Below, one piece after another: positions 33,460 to 42,255 of a stretch of DNA of 64,000 bases; the stretch's first letter is position 1, and every line of letters begins with the position of its first letter. The notes below the pieces were generated by a model. It was not told where the DNA came from and did not search any database. It saw only the letters and a program-made list of their open reading frames with translations. The DNA is from Alloascoidea africana (taxonomy: Eukaryota > Ascomycota > Alloascoideomycetes > Alloascoideales > Alloascoideaceae): positions 124,001 through 188,000 of the forward strand of contig JAKTTT010000012.1 of assembly GCA_030581615.1 (NCBI GenBank). Reading direction: 5' to 3'. The position numbers and the translations under genes were made by a program.

Positions 33460-33672
33460 ATGAAGATCAAGCGCTCCAAACGCAAGAACATAAAGAAAAC
33501 TGCTAGCCTCCTGAATGCACCGGCTTACAAAAGGGAATTACCAAAAGACATTAACAAAGCCGCATCATCGTCGTCAAGAAAGTCCACATCGACTCAGGGG
33601 TTGCTTGCTACTGCTCCAAAAGCGGCAGAAAAGAATTACATCCGATCTGAACTTGTTGAGGAAGTTCTATAA
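33460..33672 (+). CDS. small basic protein, hypothetical
   Basis: A 70-residue frame beginning MKIKRSKRKNIKKTASLLNA and continuing APAYKRELPKDINKAASSSS. Composition (Lys/Arg-rich start, Ser-rich middle, acidic end SELVEEVL) resembles small nucleolar or ribosome-associated proteins such as Alb1-like factors, but I cannot assign it. A second frame (33515-33730) also stays open and extends 58 bases further, ending in RKLSPLDRFAKKEI, so the true 3' end could lie there through an unseen intron. The stop lies 80 bases before the tRNA gene end. Confidence 0.4.
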   Translation: MKIKRSKRKNIKKTASLLNAPAYKRELPKDINKAASSSSRKSTSTQGLLATAPKAAEKNYIRSELVEEVL

Positions 33673-33751
33673 TCTACCCCAATTTAGGAAATTGTCTCCA
33701 CTAGATAGATTTGCAAAAAAAGAGATCTAACCGTTAGAACGGTAAAAATAT

Positions 33752-33834
33752 TGACAACCCTGGGATTCGAACCCAGGCCTCCGAAGAGATCAGGACCTTA
33801 ACCTGACGCCTTAGACCAACTCGGCCAGATTGCC
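33752..33834 (-). tRNA. tRNA-Leu, anticodon AAG
   Basis: Class II tRNA of 83 nt on the minus strand. The acceptor stem pairs GGCAATC with GGTTGTC (two G-U pairs), discriminator A. The anticodon stem TCAGG/CCTGA encloses loop TTAAGGT, giving anticodon AAG (inosine at 34, reading CTT/CTC). A long variable arm (TCTCTTCGGAG) and the T-arm CTGGG-TTCGAAT-CCCAG complete it. A T5 run just downstream is the Pol III terminator. No intron. It lies alone in a gene-poor stretch. Confidence 0.96.
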
Positions 33835-36260
33835 CACTTTTTAGATTTCAAATCTAGAAAGAAAATACAGTAGATACCTATTTGTTGATTTGTTCCCTAA
33901 GATCTCAAAGCTGTTACAAAATTGTACTAATGATCATCAATAGTACTGAATGCTTTTGGAAATTGTACAATTGTGCCTATAATACTAACACTCTAAATGT
34001 GTCCGAAGACAGTTAGCTTTTGAGTTTTCATTTTAGTTTTCCTCATTAACGGCTCACAATGCTTTTTTTTTAGTGATAAAAAGAAGATTTCAGAGTTGAA
34101 GAGCTTCTTTCTTACATAAATTATAAAAAACGGATTCATGTTATAATTTTTTTGGCACATAATACGATGCTGAGATTCTATTTTGGCCAGTATCACTCAA
34201 AGTACTTGATGGAAAGTTTATGAACAGCAATCATCAATCTGAGAGTTCAGAGCACAAAATTATGCAAAACTTCCAAACTATGGATATTTACCATTGACGG
34301 GTAATACATGTTACAAAAACGTTTAGCGAGTGTCAAAATACGCTTAACGAGAAGACCAATAGAACAGATCAAGCACATATCTTTAAAAACTTGACATAGG
34401 TACCAATCAAATTGCTTTAGACAATTGTACTTTCTGCGCTTGCTGTGGAAGTATTGGGGATGAACGTCACTTTCAGTGGTCTCGTTTACTTTGGGAAGTT
34501 TGAGTGTTTGAGATCTCAGTTTAAGGGTATTATGAGTGTAGTTGAAAATCATCAAAAATTTATAGAAAGCTTCTCAGTATGATCAATGGATTGCAATTCT
34601 TTTCAAAGCTTGATAAACGTTGTACCACCTTAAGATTCTATATAACTTCAGAACTTTATCCTCTTATACCAGTTGTGCCAGGCACTTTCATTGACTCATC
34701 CCGCCAGTAACTTGTGCCTATAAACATACAGAAATCTCATGTTTCCAAGTTGTATGTCCATGTGCCACATATCAGGAGACATCTACAGTTTTCAGACTAT
34801 CTGATGCTGACTTCTGAAAGATTTCTGAGTGAGCAAGAGAGGCCAAGACCTGCTAGCTAATTACAACCCCCAAAGGTTCCGATTTTAAATTTTTGGTTTG
34901 GATTATTGTAGAAATTTTTCTGTTATGTTCCATTACTGAAATATAAGTACAAAAGAGATTCCAAAATCGTTTGCTTCTGTTTCTTTGATTTGTATGGAAC
35001 CGAGTTTTTCTCTAAATCGGCACTAAAGACAAAATTTTCACATCACAACTGAATCCAAGAAGTAACACATGCCCAGATTAATTGCTTTTGCAAACAGAAA
35101 TGTTGGAGATACAAGTCTGGTAACCTAAAATCTAAAACTTTATTAGCCACATGTTATTAAACAGCTTTAGCATCCTTATCTGGGTCTGCCTGCATTCAAG
35201 CCAAAACCGCTTCCCGGACGCTGGTATGGCAATCCCTAAAGATCAGAATGCTTCTAAAGATAAAAATTTACCTGGTATTTCAATATCTTTTTGTTTAAAC
35301 AAAGGAATGCTTGTTTGCAGTGCATACATTTCAATTGGAAAGATCTTCGTTGATGCTGGATCCCAGATAATGGCCCTCTGCCTTGCTCTCCTTACAACCT
35401 AAAGATTGGTTCCCATGTCTAAAAAGCGAGGATTCTCTAATTCAGAGGGAGTATTATCTAGCGAAAGACCTATCGAAATTTGCAAAGCTTTTGGCAACTA
35501 CCATATGACATTTTAATGAGTACATTCTAGTAAAAATGGCTATTGACCAGTAAACTTTGATTCAGTAAGGGGTACATTTATGGATTTGAGCCAAAATCCT
35601 TGCGCAGGCAAAATAGAACACTTTGGAACTGCTTTGGAACTGCTTTGGAACTGTAATGAGTATGTACTTTGGTCTCCTATTATATCTTTCAGTGTTGCTC
35701 CATTTTTAGACGTCAAATTTGCATCAATCGATAAACCAACTTTTTTATCTTATTGCTGTTGCTGAAAAATGCCCACATGGTATATAACAGTGGATGAAAA
35801 CGGTTACTAGCTGAGAACTTTGGTCATATTATTCCAAAACAGCTTGTCTTCAGGTGAAAGAAACAGCAGATCTCTCATCGAGAGGAATTCCACCAGACTG
35901 ATTAGCTAGTTCTTAACTTCAAAACACTATAGGATGCTTTCTTTTCTCGGGAAAGGAAATGATTAGAGAACCCAAGGATGCTTTCGCCAAGTGATGATAT
36001 GCAAGGCCACATTCTAAGCTCATTTATGATTGTTGCTAATTTCACTCAAGATTCTACTGTTAGGATTGTAATGCCCCTGGCACTCCGCTTTTTATTACAA
36101 AAAACACTTCGAGGGTTAGTATAAGTACTCCAAATTCTGTTCCCCGGTAATTGTTCAGTAAAAATCGCTTTCTCTATTTTTCTATACCATTCCTTCATTG
36201 AGTTATCTCCAATTCGTATTTCTTTGTCTTTGATAGTCAATTTTTTTCATTCCCTTTTCT
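33835..36260. other. 2.4-kb gene desert between tRNA-Leu and the CAP-domain gene
   Basis: AT-rich, stops in all frames. Contains a perfect 11-bp triplication (listed separately). The last 200 bases form the promoter of the CAP-domain gene. No recognisable gene or mobile element. Confidence 0.5.
35621..35653. repeat. 11-bp unit repeated three times
   Basis: CTTTGGAACTG occurs three times head to tail without a mismatch. It lies inside a 61-codon open frame (35580-35765) that otherwise lacks coding character. Confidence 0.95.
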
Positions 36261-37064
36261 ATGGTTTCTATCAATCAATTTTACAAGCAATTCGTTTCTG
36301 CGACCCTTCTGGTACTAAGTTTCAGTGCTTTTGCTATCAGCGCCGACTCGCCCCAAGTGGAGTCGATATTCGTTACAAAAATCGTCACTGCTTACTATCG
36401 TGGAGCTCCAGTTTCTAGCAGTGTTCCTTCCTCAAGTTTAAGCTCCAGCTCAATTGTTTCGAGCTCTCCTTCATCTGGTTCGAGTTCTGTTGGATCCAGT
36501 TCAGGCTCCACGATAATAAGCAGTGTTCCTTCTTCAAGTTTAAGCTCCAGCTCAATTGTTTCGAGCCCTCCTACATCCAGTTCGAGCAGTACCACATCCA
36601 CGAACACGCCCACTCCATCTTCGGAATTGGACGCGTTTGCATCTGAAATTTTAGATGCCCACAATTCCAAAAGAGCTTTGCATGGATCGCCAGCCTTAGT
36701 GTGGTCTAATGAGCTTTACGACTTTGCCAACAACTATGCTGAACAGCATGCTTGTGAAGGCCAATTGATTCACTCCGATGGTCCTTATGGAGAAAACCTG
36801 GCGGCAGGTACCTCACTAACAGCACAAGATGCTGTAGACCTCTGGTACGAAGAAATTAAGTACTATAATTATGATAACCCAGACCTGAACACGGGAGAAA
36901 CTGGACATTTTACTCAACTTGTATGGAAAAGTACCAGCAAACTTGGATGTGCTCATAAGACCTGCGGTGGAGTATGGGGGACATATATCATTTGTAGTTA
37001 TGAAGAGCCTGGAAACATGCTTGGGAGTAACTGGAAGTACTACAAGGAAAATGTTCTGCCTTGA
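36261..37064 (+). CDS. secreted CAP/SCP-domain protein, Pry-like
   Basis: A 267-residue secreted protein: signal peptide (about residues 1-28, ending SAFAISADS), a Ser-rich linker to about residue 118, then a CAP domain. CAP hallmarks are ILDAHNSKRALHGSPALVWS, GPYGENLAAG, VDLWYEEIKYYNY, GHFTQLVWKSTSKLGCAHKTC and YIICSYEEPGN. The linker has a 102-bp tandem duplication (36417 and 36519 copies, encoding SSVPSSSLSSSSIVSS twice). Family knowledge: yeast Pry proteins bind and export sterols and fatty acids outside the cell; the domain is complete, so activity is plausible. The linker is probably heavily O-mannosylated. There is no GPI signal. Confidence 0.88.
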   Translation: MVSINQFYKQFVSATLLVLSFSAFAISADSPQVESIFVTKIVTAYYRGAPVSSSVPSSSLSSSSIVSSSPSSGSSSVGSSSGSTIISSVPSSSLSSSSIVSSPPTSSSSSTTSTNTPTPSSELDAFASEILDAHNSKRALHGSPALVWSNELYDFANNYAEQHACEGQLIHSDGPYGENLAAGTSLTAQDAVDLWYEEIKYYNYDNPDLNTGETGHFTQLVWKSTSKLGCAHKTCGGVWGTYIICSYEEPGNMLGSNWKYYKENVLP

Positions 37065-40000
37065 CAAAGCTGAAAACTTTGATATCCGGTCTATTCCCTT
37101 TTTAGTACTTGAATTTCTTAGTTACTATTATGCTCAAATCATGTTTGTTTTGATCAATTGGCCATTTGCTCAAAATCCCAATCGTAACGTAGAAAAGACG
37201 CAGCAGTTCTCTCCTAATCAATCTTATCAAAAACAATTGAAGCGTTAAATCGTGCTGTTGGTCAACGACTGCTTGTTTTACCTAAAAGGCTTTTTCGGCA
37301 TCGAATAGAAGAATTGTACACCACGGCTTTGAGCTAATGGAGAGAGAGAAAAAAGTTAAATTAACTGATAAGGAGTTCAACTGCTGTAATATCCAAAGGA
37401 TTTTATTTCAAATTATATGTGATCTTATGAAAGTGAGAAAGATCTTCTTCCCTCTTCAGGTTTGGGATAGGAATCAATATCCTTTATAAGCCAGTAAAGT
37501 TTGAGAACCACCTCAAACTCTCAATAACTTGGTTAATGCAAATAAAGAGGGTTCTTTCAGATGCAAAAGAAGATTCGAAGATTGGTTTAGTATAATAATT
37601 ATCTCAGAATGCCTCTCCATTCAGCTGAGAAGATCGTGACTCCATATGGAAGAGAAGAGGTATGACCTTGATAATGCACCACCATCTTCTAAAGCATAGC
37701 CGAACAACTGAGCTCACAAAAACAAAATAGATGTAAATCTTTCATTTATACAAAAATCGCTATGCGGCATCTCCATCTTCGTAGGGGAGGTCAACATAGA
37801 TCTGAAAGATGGGAGTGCTCGGGCTTTCACATCCGACACAGACCAGAGATTTCGGAGTCCACTCAAATGATGCAAGTAGTGTTTTAGAAGCACTAGGAAA
37901 CATTCACGGAAAACATCCACAATAACAATACTCTCCTACCCCAAAAATAGAAGAGTTTCTCTAGATACTGGTTTAGTGCTTCGTAAGTCTGATTGTCATC
38001 ATCTTTTAATAAGTTGCTACACTGTCCAAAATCTGTCCGAGAAACAAATTGAAAAACGTTGGTGAAGAAGCCCACACAAAAGATTCATGGGAATGATCAA
38101 TTTAATCCACGACAGCGATAGAAATTTCGGGCTGAGAAATCATCACCTCCTTGCTACGACCCACAAAACCTTCCCCAAAGCCTTCAAAGGTTCTTCCAAA
38201 TAGAGAAAAACACCTCATTAGAACGTTAATAATTCCAAGACAAAGTGCCCAGCATGTTAGAATATAGGACTATAATATAAAAGACGATACACGCAAGTGT
38301 CAAAATGAGAAAGGAGTAACACACCTTGTTTCAGTTCCAGTGGTTACTCCCTTGCCATGATTTTTAGTTGAATTTAATTTTGTAGCCTGACTCTCACTGA
38401 GATGAACGTGCTGATGAGCACAAATTTTGCAATAAGAAAAATTTATTGAGTTAAAGAATCAATTGTTTGGAAATTCTGTACTTTGAGAATTTTAGGCCTA
38501 AGAATTCAACCATTTAATTTATAAGCAACGCTCAAATTATGTCCAGTTTCTTCCAATCTCGAAGGACAAATCTGTTATAAGCTGCTCAGATCTTACTTCC
38601 AAGTGGAAATGTCTGTTGTTTATGGAACTAGGGAAAGTAAACAATCATAGACTCGGTCGATTAGCATCTTGAGGGGACTTGTATTTACTCAACGAATTAG
38701 TTATTATCATGATACGTTTACTTGAGATCATTATCACATGTGGGCGTAAATAAGATAAACCTAATTAGCTGTTAGTCTTGGGCGCAAATGAGTTAGAAGA
38801 CATTTTGAGGGTTTCTATTAACATTAGATTATTGTTAGTATCGTAACGTTTTCGATAATTTTTCCAGAAGGGGTTAACCTGAGGTGGGTTTTAGGTATTC
38901 TTGTTAGGAAGTGGAAAAGAGTCTGCAACTACTCTTGTTGAAAGAGCAGACAATTGAAAATATAATGTGCCAGATCAGACCTGATTTAATATCGCCAAAC
39001 TGCGCCTGATCCTCAAAGTTTGACAGATCCATCGCTATTCGCTTTCGGTTATATTAGAGATGAGCGCCAAAGTGTCTGTTTGCAAACTCGAGGACTCTGT
39101 GGTCGGCAATTCTAAGTTTCAAGTAAAAAATGGAAAAGAAGCGGCAATTGCTTGTTTTTCCAACGCGGGCCCTCAACAACAGTGCATGTCTTGACGCTAT
39201 CTGTCGTATCTGGTATCCTTGGCTAGCCGCCATGCATTATTGCCGCTGGTGAAGAAGCAAATGGAGCCTTATAACTATCCGAGGTTGGATCAGAGTTCAT
39301 TTCCCTATATACTTTGAGCCAAATTGGCTCTTCTCCAATTGAGTTTTTGGTTGGAGGCTTTGGCTTCTCGAATCCAGGACCTTATTTTTCTGTGTACCAT
39401 GTATTTAATTCTTTGAACTAGAATATTCTTTCAACACTTGCCAGGAATTCCTTTTTTGCCTGACATCTGCGTCATCTATCCGTCTACTAAGAAAATACAG
39501 AAAGATGAATTTCAAACTGAGAATGTATATAACTGAGAACGTTGTCAAAAGTTGTATTGACATAAAATAGAATAAACACACATGGTTCGCCTTGTTGGCC
39601 TTTTCAATTAACTCTTTGCCGAAAATCACCATCACATTTCTATTCTCTTTTTTCAGAATCGACGGCAACTCGGCAACTTTCCAACCAATCATCTTTTTCA
39701 ACCTGCTTCGAAAACATAATGAGAAGAACCATGCACATTACCTTTCACGTTGAAGAAATGCCTGATTAAAGCATCAATTTATTTTATGTCTTAAATTTCA
39801 CCTATTGGAAGATTAATTATTTATCTTCTAACCGCACGCCTTGCTTAGTTCACCATTTCGTGGCGCATCTGATGCTTACATTGACATAATAAGAATTAAA
39901 ACAACAATACTAATCATGAATTTAACAATTTATTTGAACATTTCTTATATAGGACAGAGTTCTCGAGCGATCTTGAAAATCAAAGAGAAGGCGACTTAAT

Positions 40001-40086
40001 AAAATTCATTCTTTTTCCTTCACCTTTGAACTGTCACTATAAACGATCTATCACTCTACATCTCTTGAATAGCTTAAACCACCTAA
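37065..40086. other. 3.0-kb gene desert upstream of the amino-acid permease
   Basis: Both flanking genes are on the plus strand. AT-rich; the stretch 37700-38160 read on the minus strand has two adjacent open segments (37714-37920, 37893-38075) in different frames that might be an eroded coding region, without recognised similarity. The final 150 bases look like a yeast promoter and leader. Confidence 0.45.
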
Positions 40087-41841
40087 ATGGGAATGTACCA
40101 GCAACGAGAAAGCGTGCGATCTTATCAGGAGTTTGGAAATGATGGTGAGAGCATGTACACAGATCCAGATTCACAACAATATGCTAGTGGAAGTAGATGG
40201 CAAAATTTTAAGAATTCATTCAAAAAGATAGAGGTAGAAGAGCCACCCGAAAGTTACTCAGATATGGAGAAATGCATCATCGCTACCGCTAATGTTCCTT
40301 TATCAAGAGAACTTACTGGCCGACATCTTATTATGATCGCTGTTGGAGGAGCAATTGGCGCTGGTCTATTTATTTCTGCTGGTAGTGCAATGCAAAACGG
40401 AGGACCCGCGGGTGTTCTTATTGCGTATGTTATTGTGGGAACAATGATCTTTTGTATGGCGAATGCCATTGGCGAGCTAGCCGTAGCCTTTCCTGTGTGC
40501 GGCGGAGCCTCCACTTTTTCGACCAGATTTATTGAGCCTTCTTGGGGGTTTGCGATGGGTTGGAATTATGCAATGTCCAATGCCATCAGTTTACCTACAA
40601 TGCTGGTAGGAGCCGCTATTGTTATAGACTATTGGGAACCAGAAGTCAGCTCATGGGTCTTTGTAACGCTATTCTACGTCCTCACAGTTGGCATCAATCT
40701 CTTTGGCGTCCGCGGATATGGAGAGACTGAATTTGTGATGGCAGCCATCAAATTGATTGCAATCGTTGTCTATATTATCGTGGGAATTGTTCTCATCTGT
40801 GGAGGTGGCCCCAAACATGAGTTTATTGGCGCTAAATATTGGAGGGATCCCGGAGCATTTGTAAACGGATTCAAAGGCATTTGTAATGATTTTGTTGCTG
40901 CTGCTTTCTCTTTTGCAGGATCTGAAATCGTTGGCCTTGCCTCATGTGAATCTGCAAATCCAAGGAAGGCTTTACCAACCGCAACCAGACAGATATTCTG
41001 GCGAGTTACTCTCATCTACGTCTGTAGTTTACTGATCGTCGGATTTCTTGTTCCACATACCGATCCGAGATTAGGATCCAGTTCTACAGGGTTTGATGGA
41101 GCCACTTCTCCATTTGTCATCTCAGTTCAGAACACAGGGCTGGTTGGCTTACCCAGCGTTTTAAATGCCGTGATTATGGTGGCCGTCTTCTCGGTTGCCA
41201 ATGCCTCTGTTTACACTTCCTCGAGAACACTTGCTGCAATGGGTTTACAAGGACAAGCTCCCAAGATTTTTGCCTACATCGATCAACGTGGCCGTCCTCT
41301 CTTTGCTGTTGCACTAAATCTTGGAATTGGGCTTTTAGCTTTCATTGGGAAATCCGAGAGTGCATTTGACCTATTCAATTGGCTGAGTGCCTTAACTGGC
41401 CTCTCATTTTTCTTCACCTGGGGTTCCATCTGCGCAGCTCATGTACGATTCAGATATGCACTCTATATAAGAGGACGTGGACCAGAAGAGTTGGCGTTTA
41501 CCTCTCAGGCAGGGGTGGTCGGATCGATTTATGGGCTGGTGATTATCGTTCTCATTCTGATTGCTCAATTCTGGGTGGCATTGTTTCCTCTGGGCTCTTC
41601 AAAGCCCGATGCCGAGGGATTCTTCAAAGCGTATCTCTGTGTCCCGGTAGTTTTAATTCTATGGTTGGGACACAAAATTTGGAAGAAGAACTGGCAACTT
41701 TACATTAAGACAATTGACCTGGACATTGACCTTGGCAGGAAAGAATATGATATGGAAATGCTGAAAAGGGATATTGAAGAGGAACAGGAATTGCGGGCGT
41801 CTAAACCTTGGCTCTATAGGCTATACTATTCATGGTGTTAA
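40087..41841 (+). CDS. YAT-family amino-acid permease
   Basis: A 584-residue amino-acid/proton symporter with twelve hydrophobic segments. The fungal permease signature is clear: LTGRHLIMIAVGGAIGAGLFISAGSA in helix 1, GELAVAFPVCGGASTFSTRF with helix 3, FVNGFKGICNDFVAAAFSFAGSEIVGL in helix 6, and VFSVANASVYTSSRTLAAMG in helix 8. Hydrophilic N- and C-terminal tails (NFKNSFKKIEVEEPPES and the KRDIEEEQELRASKPWL end) are cytosolic and would carry regulatory ubiquitylation sites. Family knowledge: plasma-membrane uptake of amino acids, usually under nitrogen control. The substrate range (general, proline-like or dicarboxylic) cannot be read from the sequence. Confidence 0.9.
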   Translation: MGMYQQRESVRSYQEFGNDGESMYTDPDSQQYASGSRWQNFKNSFKKIEVEEPPESYSDMEKCIIATANVPLSRELTGRHLIMIAVGGAIGAGLFISAGSAMQNGGPAGVLIAYVIVGTMIFCMANAIGELAVAFPVCGGASTFSTRFIEPSWGFAMGWNYAMSNAISLPTMLVGAAIVIDYWEPEVSSWVFVTLFYVLTVGINLFGVRGYGETEFVMAAIKLIAIVVYIIVGIVLICGGGPKHEFIGAKYWRDPGAFVNGFKGICNDFVAAAFSFAGSEIVGLASCESANPRKALPTATRQIFWRVTLIYVCSLLIVGFLVPHTDPRLGSSSTGFDGATSPFVISVQNTGLVGLPSVLNAVIMVAVFSVANASVYTSSRTLAAMGLQGQAPKIFAYIDQRGRPLFAVALNLGIGLLAFIGKSESAFDLFNWLSALTGLSFFFTWGSICAAHVRFRYALYIRGRGPEELAFTSQAGVVGSIYGLVIIVLILIAQFWVALFPLGSSKPDAEGFFKAYLCVPVVLILWLGHKIWKKNWQLYIKTIDLDIDLGRKEYDMEMLKRDIEEEQELRASKPWLYRLYYSWC

Positions 41842-42117
41842 ATTGATATCATTACATAATTTGTACTAATAACTGGTTTTTATGATTTGCAGAAGGGATT
41901 ATTATGAGAACTTGAAAGGACCTATTTTTGTTGATCAGTAGCTTGTTTGATATTATGATCTTTTTATTTTAGATTTGTTCAGAAAGTTCAGAAAGTAGTC
42001 TTCATCAACTTTGCTTGTTAGTGACTCTTATTACGCTAAACTTGTCATTAATGCGTACATTACAGAACACTGAATTTTCAAGCGCTAGATCGAGATTTCA
42101 ACTGTGAGCATCTGGAT

Positions 42118-42255
42118 ATGGTACTTACCATTTCCAATGGCTCGCTCTTTGAATCTCAATACGCCACCTCCAAAAGCGAGTCAATCAAAAAGCTCGGGCT
42201 CAAAAGCTTCATCTTCGGACTTGCAAAAGACGCCCAAGAACCCTTCAAATTCTAA
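42118..42255 (+). other. out-of-frame overlapping uORF at AFG2
   Basis: An ATG at 42118 opens a 45-codon frame that runs past the AFG2 ATG in another frame and ends at 42255. If transcripts begin upstream of 42118 it would reduce AFG2 translation. Transcript starts are unknown, so its use is uncertain. Confidence 0.35.

Noticed and set aside
33835-36260. LTR remnant beside tRNA-Leu
   Set aside because: tRNA flanks are common LTR sites, but no terminal repeat pair, TG...CA ends or internal similarity could be recognised by eye.
42104-42136. AFG2 start upstream at 42104
   Set aside because: The codon there is GTG, not ATG; the in-frame ATG at 42137 begins a family-like N-terminus.
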